Numbered from the stretch's first letter, positions 1 to 5,229 are shown. The stretch: 7,135 bases of DNA from Actinomycetota bacterium (GCA_018400395.1 JAGYMN010000064.1:1-7135); one strand, 5' to 3'. A program made the numbers and translations. Notes: generated by a model not told the origin, from the letters alone.

Positions 1-110
1 CTATCCCAAATAATTTCACTTCTAAAATTATTTTCTCCAAAAACATCATCTAAAATTATTTTTATATAGTGAGATAAATTTTTATCACACATTAAATATA
101 TTAAACAAAT
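1..110 (-). pseudogene. 5'-truncated DNA methyltransferase fragment (Type III Mod-like), runs off window edge
   Basis: The minus frame entering the left edge is open for 36 codons, with a possible ATG at 90-92. It encodes IYLMCDKNLSHYIKIILDD followed by VFGENNFRSEIIWD. This matches, by recollection of the family, the conserved block of Type III Mod-like and related N6-adenine/N4-cytosine methyltransferases: HCD...HYIK..LD..FG..NF.NEI.W, with His-Cys-Asp here Met-Cys-Asp. In intact proteins this block follows an N-terminal region carrying the DPPF/DPPY catalytic motif. Here an in-frame TAA sits at 111-113, and I found no DPP[FY] motif in the AT-rich sequence up to the next gene. The fragment therefore looks like a remnant that lost its 5' part, although an internal ATG start cannot be excluded. 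The rest lies outside the window. The family match is good; the pseudogene status is an inference. Confidence 0.6.
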
Positions 111-373
111 TTAATTATTTAAACCTGAAACGTTAAATAGTATACAGGATAAACAGAAAATAATAATATCAAATAAAAACTAATTGTTACAGACTTTTAA
201 AATCATATTTCTTATTTTTACAGGAGGATTTTTTCTTTTATTATAATTATGACTCTAAAAGATACAATTTTTATTATTCAATTATCAGATCTTTTATGCC
301 GGTATTTTGAATTAAATAAATAGTATCGGTTAGATTTTGATTTTTTATTTGGTATTTTTATATCACAGGTTAA
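111..373. other. AT-rich intergenic region without a recognisable gene
   Basis: About 260 bases separate the methyltransferase fragment from the PHP gene. Stop codons are frequent in all frames. A 27-codon stop-to-stop stretch on the minus strand (277-357, no start codon) ends in an amino-acid-like run, TIYLIQNTGIKDLIIE, and may be a decayed coding remnant, but I do not recognise it. I see no GC-rich hairpin with a U-run that would serve as a terminator for the PHP gene. Confidence 0.5.
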
Positions 374-1657
374 TTACCTTTTAACTGCTGTTTTAAAGAA
401 CTCGATACGGTCATCCAGATCAGGATATTTTTTTATCATCTTTTCAGAGAATAAACCTTCGCCGGGGTCTTTTTCTGCCGACTTTTCATGTCCGATCAAT
501 GCCCATGAAGAATCTATAAGGTTATGAAATTGGCTTTGTTCCAAAATTTTACAGGTAAAAGACTGTCTGGGAGAATTTATATCTTCACCACAGATCTGAA
601 AAAATTTATACTTCTCACATAATCCCTTAATCCTCTTTATCTGTGAAATGCTGTTTCTTGTAGGCATATAGGTAACGGCCTTAAATCTCAGTTCTTTAAT
701 AATATCAAACAGTAGATCAAGGTAGCTGTCCTCAAACTTTTGAGCCTTTTTGTCACCGGTCACAGATTCTGTAACGTCACCCAGATATGCATATGCAGGG
801 ATAGAGCCCGTTTCATCTGCCAGATTAATGAAATCTTCCACATCAGGACACTCAGAAGTAGCATCGATATAGAACCTTTCAACAAAATCACTCTTTAAGA
901 CATTTAGCATGTCATAAGCATATAATCTATTTTCCCTATCTTCCAGATAGGAAAGGTTTGTCTTTGAAATTTCCAGATTTAACTCATTGCTTAAAAAATC
1001 AATAACCCGGGCTCCTTTTGAAAGTTTTGATAGTATTTTTTTGGCAAGAGCAAAAAGTATATGCCTTTCTGTTACGGTCCCTCCTTCAGGATATAAGGAA
1101 AGAGGCAGCACATCACGCCTGTAGTCAAGGGATAATGAAAAAGGTTCAATGATTTTATTTAACTTTTTTATCATCAATATATTCCTCTTATTCCGCTCTT
1201 CCCTGTAGGGAGCAAAAAAGGAGTCTATCCTGCTGGTCTGGCTATCAGGGATACCATGAATAGCTACATAAGCTACGGACTTTTGATCAGGATTATTTAT
1301 ACGGATTCCATCAAGGGGAGTTTTTGAGAAATCTACTCTGCACTCCACTCCTTTTGTAGTATGAATCCCGGCCAGCTTTCCTGCAGCCCTGAATTCATCT
1401 GCACCGCTGATAGTATCGTGATCCATGATACCTGCAGTCTGCAATCCAGAGCGCAAAGCCATCCATATAGCCATTGTAGGGGTATAGAATGAGAAAGAGT
1501 ATGTAGTGTGAATGTGATTATTGATATAATAGTCAAATGTTGTACCGGGGGCATGCCTGTCTCTTTCATTTTCTAAGATAAATTTCAGATTATCAAGACG
1601 TTTCTTTGGGTCGCTATCATTCAGTAATTTTTTATACTCTATAATTTCGTTATCCAT
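374..1657 (-). CDS. PHP domain-containing protein, putative metal-dependent phosphoesterase
   Basis: This 427-residue protein carries a PHP (polymerase and histidinol phosphatase) fold, a metal-dependent phosphoesterase found in HisJ-type phosphatases, DNA polymerase subunits and stand-alone enzymes. Visible motifs are motif I HIHTTYSFS (His48, His50), motif II MDHDT (Asp79-His80-Asp81), GVE (Glu105), HG at 134-135, TERH (His199) and a C-terminal CGEDIN (356-361). The last corresponds to the usual GSDxH metal motif but ends in Asn instead of His. A lysine- and charge-rich stretch of about 40 residues precedes the domain. There is no signal peptide or membrane helix, so it should be cytosolic. 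The start at 1657 is supported by a purine-rich AAGGCGG five bases upstream. It sits alone, over 230 bases downstream of the nearest gene and on the same strand. The substrate is unknown. The PHP assignment is firm. Confidence 0.85.
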   Translation of the reverse strand: MDNEIIEYKKLLNDSDPKKRLDNLKFILENERDRHAPGTTFDYYINNHIHTTYSFSFYTPTMAIWMALRSGLQTAGIMDHDTISGADEFRAAGKLAGIHTTKGVECRVDFSKTPLDGIRINNPDQKSVAYVAIHGIPDSQTSRIDSFFAPYREERNKRNILMIKKLNKIIEPFSLSLDYRRDVLPLSLYPEGGTVTERHILFALAKKILSKLSKGARVIDFLSNELNLEISKTNLSYLEDRENRLYAYDMLNVLKSDFVERFYIDATSECPDVEDFINLADETGSIPAYAYLGDVTESVTGDKKAQKFEDSYLDLLFDIIKELRFKAVTYMPTRNSISQIKRIKGLCEKYKFFQICGEDINSPRQSFTCKILEQSQFHNLIDSSWALIGHEKSAEKDPGEGLFSEKMIKKYPDLDDRIEFFKTAVKR

Positions 1658-1889
1658 TTATTCCGCCTTTTGCCCGGGATATATTATAATTGCTAATTTA
1701 TCATATTTTATAATTGTAAGTTACTGGTAATCGCCAGATCCTGCTTACTGATATACAATGTATCTACCATACTTATTTTTGAGTTCAGATTCAATAGAAA
1801 ATTGGAAATAATACTTGAAAAGCATTATAAGTTAAGATAATTTTTGGTCTGGATTTAAAAATCTTTAATTTTCTAAATATTATTATTTC
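1658..1889. other. Intergenic region upstream of the PHP gene
   Basis: AT-rich spacer. On the minus strand a TATAAT lies at 1683-1688 without a good -35 at the right distance. A weak TTGAAT-N17-TATGGT pair (1766-1794) is a possible promoter for the PHP gene. A small GC-containing inverted repeat, CTGG-CGATTA-CCAG, lies at about 1724-1737, between a GTAAG/CTTAC pair. A 26-codon ORF (1745-1825) has no Shine-Dalgarno and is not called. No clear terminator for the VOC gene to the right was found. Confidence 0.3.
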
Positions 1890-2273
1890 CTACCACTCTG
1901 CAAAAACCAGTATAAAACCATTGCAATCCCTTATTGCAAGTTCCAGGATCCCGTAGGGGGTTTTATGGATATCCTTTACTATCTCAATCCTGTCTTTAAT
2001 TCTTTCCCTGAATTCATCAAGATATTCCATCTCAATATACATGACTGCATTACATCCCCTTTCCGGCAGATCGAATTCTTTTATAGATTCCCTTATGCTG
2101 TCTTTTGATTGAAACATTATCTCAACATCTTCACATGCCATCATTGCCCAGTCATATTTGCCTGATTCAGGGTCTGTCAGAACCACTTCAAAACAGCCCA
2201 GAACATTCTGATACCAGTCTACCGTAGATTTAACATCTTTAACTATTAGATTGGGTGTCATCTTCTTTAGCAT
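1890..2273 (-). CDS. VOC-family (glyoxalase/bleomycin resistance-like) protein, paralog 1
   Basis: A 127-residue single-module VOC protein with the beta-alpha-beta-beta-beta pattern doubled. It begins PNLIVKDVKSTVDWYQNVLGC, the typical first strand and helix, continues DYDWAMM-like (KYDWAMM) into EIMFQ, and closes with HKTPYG...IRDCNG..LVFA, the family's DPxGN..F ending in variant form. This ending resembles the bleomycin-resistance/methyl transfer-type branch rather than glyoxalase I. The first-strand metal His is Asn here, so a catalytic metal site is doubtful. The frame stays open to an ATG at 2315, but I place the start at 2273. That ATG has GGAGGT four bases upstream, and it gives an N-terminus collinear with the neighbouring paralog. 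The upstream ATG lies inside the Fur-like operator. About half of its residues are identical to paralog 2. It has its own Fur-box-containing promoter. The ligand is unknown. Confidence 0.85.
   Translation of the reverse strand: MLKKMTPNLIVKDVKSTVDWYQNVLGCFEVVLTDPESGKYDWAMMACEDVEIMFQSKDSIRESIKEFDLPERGCNAVMYIEMEYLDEFRERIKDRIEIVKDIHKTPYGILELAIRDCNGFILVFAEW
2139..2200 (-). repeat. 62-nt near-identical segment shared by the two VOC genes (copy 1)
   Basis: This 62-base stretch matches 2657-2718 at 59 of 62 positions, and all three differences are silent. It encodes the run from Gly-Cys-Phe-Glu to Ala-Met-Met. Similarity falls off sharply on both sides. Confidence 0.85.
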
Positions 2274-2277
2274 TTTT

Positions 2278-2283
2278 ACCTCC
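2278..2283 (-). promoter_or_regulatory. Ribosome binding site deciding the start of VOC paralog 1
   Basis: On the minus strand GGAGGT is followed by AAAA and the ATG at 2271-2273. It is the strongest Shine-Dalgarno site in the central cluster and fixes the start at 2273 rather than at the in-frame ATG at 2315. Confidence 0.8.
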
Positions 2284-2291
2284 ATATACCC

Positions 2292-2322
2292 AATTATATT
2301 GATAATCATTATCAATTTAATT
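2292..2322. promoter_or_regulatory. Fur-type operator, 31-bp near-perfect palindrome
   Basis: Positions 2300-2314 read TGATAATCATTATCA, an exact match to the Bacillus-type 7-1-7 Fur box TGATAATNATTATCA. The plus-strand 19-mer at 2295-2313 matches the classical Fur consensus GATAATGATAATCATTATC at 17 of 19. The palindrome extends to 15-1-15 with a single mismatched pair (2297 with 2317). It abuts and partly covers the -10 box at 2320-2325 and the expected transcription start, which is the arrangement of a repressor site. Binding by the Fur-family protein encoded at 3991-4461 is inferred from proximity. Confidence 0.88.
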
Positions 2323-2347
2323 ATACAACCGGTGCTGTTTTTGTCAA
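2320..2347 (-). promoter_or_regulatory. Sigma70-type promoter of VOC paralog 1
   Basis: The minus strand reads TTGACA (2342-2347), a 16-base spacer, and TATAAT (2320-2325). Both hexamers match consensus exactly. The start of transcription is expected near 2313, inside the Fur-type palindrome. This is the strongest promoter in the window by inspection. Confidence 0.85.
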
Positions 2348-2410
2348 TAAATGTATAATATGCAAAAGGTACAGATTTTTTATATTTGTTTTTTCTTCAG
2401 AAAATATTCT

Positions 2411-2791
2411 TTACCGGGCAAATACAATAGTATATCCATTACAGTCTTTTATGAAGAATTCTTTTCTTCCCCATGGTGTATTATGAAGTTCTTTTATTAT
2501 TTCCACTTTCCCGGTTAACCAGCTATACATTCCTTCAACATCTTCTGCTTCAATGTATATAACACCGCTGCTGCCTATTTCTTTATTCTTAAATTCAGGG
2601 ACCTTCTCACAGAGGCTTTTCCTTGACTGGAACATAATTTCGGCATCTCCGCAGCTCATCATTGCCCAGTCATATTTACCTGATTCAGGGTCTGTTAGAA
2701 CCACTTCGAAACAGCCCAGCGTTTCATGGTAAAATTTTACGGTTTTATTTACATCCTCAACCATTAAATTAGGAACCAGCCTTTTGAACAT
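2411..2791 (-). CDS. VOC-family (glyoxalase/bleomycin resistance-like) protein, paralog 2
   Basis: A 126-residue VOC-fold protein, about half identical to the one encoded at 1890-2273. It opens with PNLMVEDVNKTVKFYHETLGC, carries KYDWAMM and EIMFQS in the first module, and ends with NTPWGRKEFFIKDCNG..IVFA. The TPWG..EF...D..G...F block is characteristic of bleomycin-resistance-like VOC members, which often bind ligands without metal catalysis. As in paralog 1, the usual first-strand His is Asn. AAGGAG lies 11 bases before the ATG at 2791, a somewhat long spacing. The gene follows the FNT transporter gene after 40 bases with no promoter or terminator visible between them, so the two are probably co-transcribed. 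The substrate is unknown, and gene number and context suggest a role tied to the same regulatory signal as the transporter. Confidence 0.87.
   Translation of the reverse strand: MFKRLVPNLMVEDVNKTVKFYHETLGCFEVVLTDPESGKYDWAMMSCGDAEIMFQSRKSLCEKVPEFKNKEIGSSGVIYIEAEDVEGMYSWLTGKVEIIKELHNTPWGRKEFFIKDCNGYTIVFAR
2657..2718 (-). repeat. 62-nt near-identical segment shared by the two VOC genes (copy 2)
   Basis: Partner of 2139-2200 (59 of 62 identical, silent differences only). The two copies start 518 bases apart in direct orientation, and could support recombination or gene conversion between the paralogs. Confidence 0.85.
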
Positions 2792-2831
2792 TTTTATGAA
2801 TACTCCTTTTAAATCCGTGCATATTTTTAAT

Positions 2832-3710
2832 TTAAACTTTAAAAATCTTGTTTTGTTTATTGAATCTTACAGGTAAGACAATTATTATCCAGTATACAAC
2901 ACCCACCATTACAGCCCCGCCTATAATATTGCCTGCAGTTACGGAAAGCAAATTCCCAAGAAATCCTAAAAAATTTAGGTTAGACATATCTGCACCGGGT
3001 TTAAGTTTTAATAAAGCGTTGATGAGTGAAGGATTATTTTTTAACAGCAACCCTATTGGAATAAAGTACATATTTGCAATACTGTGCTCAAATCCTGATG
3101 CAACAAAAGCTGTGATGGGGAAAATAATTGCAGCAATTTTGCTGATAACTGTTCTTGCGCTAAAACAAAGCCATACGGCCAGGCATACGAGTGCATTGCA
3201 GAGTATCCCCCTGGTGAACCCTTCAACAAATGTCAGGTTAACCTTATTTACAGCGATTAATACTGCGCTCGCACCAAGTAGATTTTCTTTTATCTGCCAC
3301 AAATTTGTATAATAGATTAAGTATACGATAATTATGGACCCTATAAAATTTCCCAGGTAACAAACAGACCAGTTTCTAAGCATCTGCTTAAAAGTTACGA
3401 CTCTTGAGGCTATACCCATCATAATCAGGCAATTTCCTGTGAAAAGTTCTGCGCCTCCAACTATTACAAGAATAAGCCCCAGAGAAAATGAAAGGCCGCC
3501 GATAAGTCTTGTAAGTCCGGTACTTAGATTAGAATCAAAAGTGGCAATTGTAAAAAGTTCCGCTCCCAGAGCAATGAAGCTACCGGCTAAAATTGCAAGC
3601 ATGAAAAGGCTTAGAAAATTTAGTTTTGATTTGTTTTTGCAAGTAGCTTCGACCCTTTTCTCCATATCTACGGGGGAATAGTCGTCAAATTGAAAATTTA
3701 ATGGACTCAT
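2832..3710 (-). CDS. Formate/nitrite transporter (FNT) family membrane channel
   Basis: This 292-residue protein belongs to the FNT family of pentameric inner-membrane channels for small monovalent anions (formate, nitrite, hydrosulfide, acetate or lactate). About six hydrophobic helices are visible (roughly 32-56, 70-92, 115-135, 162-184, 190-222 with a break, and 247-280). Family signatures are GGAELFTGNCL (85-95), the broken-helix segment GILCNALVCLAVW (168-180) and GFEHSIANM (206-214). His209 is the conserved central-pore histidine, and Lys156 the conserved lysine on the opposite side, at the same numbers as in FocA. The N-terminal DDYSPVDMEKRVEA helix is typical, supporting the ATG at 3710, although only a weak GAGAAAG lies upstream. 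Substrate choice within the family cannot be read with confidence; formate or nitrite is the conservative guess. A Fur-like box sits in its promoter and a VOC gene follows after 40 bases. Confidence 0.92.
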   Translation of the reverse strand: MSPLNFQFDDYSPVDMEKRVEATCKNKSKLNFLSLFMLAILAGSFIALGAELFTIATFDSNLSTGLTRLIGGLSFSLGLILVIVGGAELFTGNCLIMMGIASRVVTFKQMLRNWSVCYLGNFIGSIIIVYLIYYTNLWQIKENLLGASAVLIAVNKVNLTFVEGFTRGILCNALVCLAVWLCFSARTVISKIAAIIFPITAFVASGFEHSIANMYFIPIGLLLKNNPSLINALLKLKPGADMSNLNFLGFLGNLLSVTAGNIIGGAVMVGVVYWIIIVLPVRFNKQNKIFKV

Positions 3711-3789
3711 TTGTATTGCTTTCTCTAAAATTTAAAATTATGAGAAACATATCTCTCTGTGATCATCATATAAATAAGCAATAGTCTAA

Positions 3790-3819
3790 TTTATAATGAT
3801 AACCAATATCAATATACAA
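3790..3819 (-). promoter_or_regulatory. Probable promoter of the FNT-VOC2 operon
   Basis: On the minus strand, TTGTAT (3814-3819), an 18-base spacer and TATAAA (3790-3795) form a moderate sigma70-type promoter. The spacer is occupied by the Fur-like box. The leader to the FNT start would be about 70 bases. Confidence 0.5.
3792..3811. promoter_or_regulatory. Fur-like operator upstream of the FNT gene
   Basis: The plus strand at 3797-3811 reads TGATAACCAATATCA, 12 of 14 informative positions of the 7-1-7 Fur box. The 19-mer at 3792-3810 matches the classical Fur consensus at 16 of 19. It lies between the -35 and -10 of the proposed promoter, a position where a bound repressor would block polymerase. 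Confidence 0.72.
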
Positions 3820-3990
3820 TATTTTTAATAAAAAAGGAAATTTCCCGGCAGGTTTTTATCCGTATAATAAATAATGATTTTTTATAAATGTGTTGGAATG
3901 CAAAATCTGCTGCCAAATCCAAAATTTTTGTCAATCAGGGGAAGATAATTATTTTAAACTGGCAGAGGGGAGGGGACTTTAAGTTGTGAG
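3812..3990. other. Intergenic region downstream of the Fur-family gene
   Basis: The spacer after the fur-like stop codon carries no strong terminator. A short palindrome GGAAATTTCC followed on the minus strand by six T residues (3830-3845) would form only a three-base-pair stem and is doubtful. An imperfect direct repeat, GATTTGGCA and GATTTTGCA on the minus strand, lies near 3900-3922. Confidence 0.3.
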
Positions 3991-4461
3991 CTATTTATCT
4001 TTACACTCTTCACACAGACCATAGAACTGGACCTGTATGTTTTCTACTTTTAGTTTACATTTTTTTAAAATATTTTTGAAAGAATCGACTTCCAGTATTA
4101 TAGAGTTATCCAGGCATTTATTATGTGTGATTATTTTTCCACATCTCGTGCAGATCATGTAAACGAAAGCTTTATTGGGTGTTTCCTCCTGAAATGAATA
4201 ATAGGTCTTCCCGCTGCCCAGAATAATCCTTTTGATTATCTGCAATTTTGCAAAGAGATTCAAGGTCCTGTAAACAGTGGCAATACCTATTTCAGGATGT
4301 TTTTTCCTTATGTTTAAATAAAGAGTTTCAGCATCATATAAACGTGTGGATTCATTAAGAAATTCAAGAATAAATTTACGTGGTTTTGTTAGTTTATAAT
4401 TATCATTGACTAATATACGTTCAGCTGATTTTAAGTGGGTATTTTTATCTTTACTTACCAT
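3991..4461 (-). CDS. Fur-family transcriptional regulator lacking the usual regulatory histidines
   Basis: A 156-residue Fur/PerR/Zur-family repressor. The N-terminal winged helix is clear: YKLTKPRKFILEFL (22-35), the LYDAETLYLNIRKKHP helix, and the recognition helix GIATVYRTLNLF (59-70). The C-terminal dimer domain keeps both structural zinc pairs, Cys104/Cys107 (CTRCGK) and Cys150/Cys153 (YGLCEEC). The family's HHDHL.C segment before the first CxxC is replaced by NKAFVYMIC. The later metal-binding His before the ..YG.C block is also replaced (Ile142). The regulatory metal site of typical Fur or PerR is therefore missing. The ATG at 4461 has no recognisable Shine-Dalgarno sequence; no better start is visible. 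A strong promoter with a Fur-like box precedes it, implying autoregulation. The family is certain; the subfamily and effector are open. Confidence 0.92.
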   Translation of the reverse strand: MVSKDKNTHLKSAERILVNDNYKLTKPRKFILEFLNESTRLYDAETLYLNIRKKHPEIGIATVYRTLNLFAKLQIIKRIILGSGKTYYSFQEETPNKAFVYMICTRCGKIITHNKCLDNSIILEVDSFKNILKKCKLKVENIQVQFYGLCEECKDK

Positions 4462-4485
4462 TTATTATTAAATATCGATACAGTT

Positions 4486-4504
4486 GATATTGATAATTGT
4501 TATA
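4486..4504. promoter_or_regulatory. Fur-like operator of the Fur-family gene (autoregulation)
   Basis: The plus strand reads GATATTGATAATTGTTATA, 15 of 19 matches to the classical Fur consensus. The left half TGATAAT is exact and the right half is degenerate. It begins just downstream of the -10 box and covers the expected transcription start region, so a bound regulator would repress its own gene. Confidence 0.65.
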
Positions 4505-4512
4505 CTTTTTAA

Positions 4513-4541
4513 AATATAAGAGATATGATTATAATAGTCAA
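4513..4541 (-). promoter_or_regulatory. Sigma70-type promoter of the Fur-family gene
   Basis: On the minus strand TTGACT (4536-4541), a 17-base spacer and TATATT (4513-4518) each differ from consensus at one position. Transcription should begin near 4506, giving a leader of about 45 bases that includes the Fur-like box. Confidence 0.8.
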
Positions 4542-4710
4542 TGTCTTTTAAGAACTTTTAACTGGTAAAAGATATGATTTTTTAAAAGATTGTCACATAA
4601 ATACCGCTTTCTTAATGAAAATTAATGATACCATCAATAATTAAAAACATTGATTTTTTAATTCTTATGATGTTAATAAGAAATAAATTTCTTTATATTA
4701 TCCGCTTTTA
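4542..4710. other. Intergenic region downstream of the AhpD-like gene
   Basis: The region holds two AT-only inverted repeats: AAGAAA-TAAA-TTTCTT at 4678-4693, close behind the stop codon, and ATCAAT/ATTGAT at 4633-4654. The second is followed by a T-run on the plus strand. Either could be a weak terminator, but neither is GC-rich. No gene is seen. Confidence 0.35.
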
Positions 4711-5067
4711 TTAATCAGCGCCAAATTCTTCGCATGCATCAAGGACATTTTTAAGATAAACGAAAGCAGGGCTTCCTCCCATCAAGACGGCTATCTCGCT
4801 TGCTTCCAATATTTCCTGTTTTGTTGCTCTGCTATCTATCGCGTTGCTTACATGAAAGGATATGCAGGGCAGACAGTGAGAATCTATGGCTAATGCTATG
4901 GAAATCAATGCCTTTGTTTTTTCAGAAAGCACGCCTTTTCTCTCAGTGCTGTCAAGAAAACTCATAAAATCTCTAAAAAAATCGGGAGCACTTATAGACA
5001 TCAATTCATATGCCTTATTAAGTTCCTGAAACATATCCCTCATGCTATTTTTTTTAGGATGTTCCAT
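4711..5067 (-). CDS. AhpD-like / carboxymuconolactone decarboxylase (CMD) family protein
   Basis: A 118-residue all-helical protein of the AhpD/CMD superfamily. AhpD members are small thiol oxidoreductases that assist peroxiredoxins. The helix LSEKTKALISIALAIDSHC leads into the CxxC...H motif CLPCISFH (Cys65, Cys68, His72), followed by the typical IDSRATKQEILEASEIAVLMGGSPA helices. In AhpD a catalytic Glu lies 12 residues before the first Cys; here that position is Ala53, so peroxidase-type chemistry may be altered, although the redox-capable cysteine pair is intact. AAAGGA lies just upstream of the ATG at 5067. An in-frame ATG at codon 9 is a less supported alternative. There is no peroxiredoxin neighbour. 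The gene lies behind a structured, promoter-bearing region (5162-5371), which may act as its leader. The family is secure; the substrate is unknown. Confidence 0.87.
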   Translation of the reverse strand: MEHPKKNSMRDMFQELNKAYELMSISAPDFFRDFMSFLDSTERKGVLSEKTKALISIALAIDSHCLPCISFHVSNAIDSRATKQEILEASEIAVLMGGSPAFVYLKNVLDACEEFGAD

Positions 5068-5082
5068 TAAATTTCCTTTCTC

Positions 5083-5112
5083 TTAATATTTGTATGATTT
5101 TTAATATTTGTA
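5083..5112. repeat. Two perfect 12-bp direct repeats upstream of the AhpD-like gene
   Basis: TTAATATTTGTA occurs at 5083-5094 and again at 5101-5112, an 18-base period, within 50 bases of the AhpD-like start codon. It may be a tandem regulator site, or chance in AT-rich DNA. Confidence 0.6.
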
Positions 5113-5130
5113 GAAATTTTATCTTTATTT

Positions 5131-5160
5131 AAGATTTATTTCTATCAGAAGATAAATCTT
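5131..5160. repeat. Inverted repeat in the leader of the AhpD-like gene
   Basis: AAGATTTAT (5131-5139) and ATAAATCTT (5152-5160) are perfect reverse complements, with an inner TCT/AGA pair. A second, shorter partner ATCTT at 5121-5125 could pair instead with AAGAT at 5131-5135. There is no U-run on either strand directly after it, so an operator or mRNA stem is likelier than a terminator. Confidence 0.5.
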
Positions 5161-5161
5161 C

Positions 5162-5229
5162 AGACAAAAAATAAAACCCCAAGTAATCTTTAACCTTAGC
5201 TTACACCGTAGGTTATCCAACCACTTGGG
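5162..5229 (-). terminator. Terminator-like element ending the structured RNA region
   Basis: On the minus strand CCCAAGT (5223-5229) can pair with ACTTGGG (5178-5184), followed directly by GTTTTATTTTTT. The 38-base interval contains a small GGTT-GGAT-AACC hairpin that stacks on the 5' arm. The stem is GC-containing and the U-run is strong, but the loop is long for a simple intrinsic terminator. The 3' arm has a second possible partner, CCCGAG at 5248-5253, so formation could be conditional. Confidence 0.5.

Noticed and set aside
21..62. Direct repeat TCTAAAATTATTTT at 21-34 and 49-62.
   Set aside because: Both copies lie inside the methyltransferase fragment, where they encode different residues in an A/T-rich codon context. 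Most likely coincidental.
277..357. A 27-codon stop-to-stop stretch on the minus strand ending TIYLIQNTGIKDLIIE.
   Set aside because: It has no start codon, no ribosome binding site and no family I recognise. It is short enough to be chance; kept only as a possible remnant.
1745..1825. A 26-codon ORF on the minus strand (starts MLFKYYFQ) between the PHP and VOC1 genes.
   Set aside because: No Shine-Dalgarno sequence, no recognisable motif, and a length common by chance in AT-rich DNA.
2274..2315. A 14-residue N-terminal extension of VOC paralog 1 from the ATG at 2315.
   Set aside because: That ATG lies inside the Fur-type palindrome at about the expected transcription start and has no ribosome binding site. 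The ATG at 2273 has GGAGGT and matches the paralog's N-terminus.
2848..3681. Plus-strand ORFs opposite the FNT gene (2848-3312 and 3439-3681).
   Set aside because: They are antisense shadows. The minus-strand frame carries the complete FNT signatures, while the plus-strand products show no family features.
3830..3845. GGAAATTTCC followed by six T residues on the minus strand as a terminator for the Fur-family gene.
   Set aside because: After allowing a loop only three base pairs remain, too weak to call.
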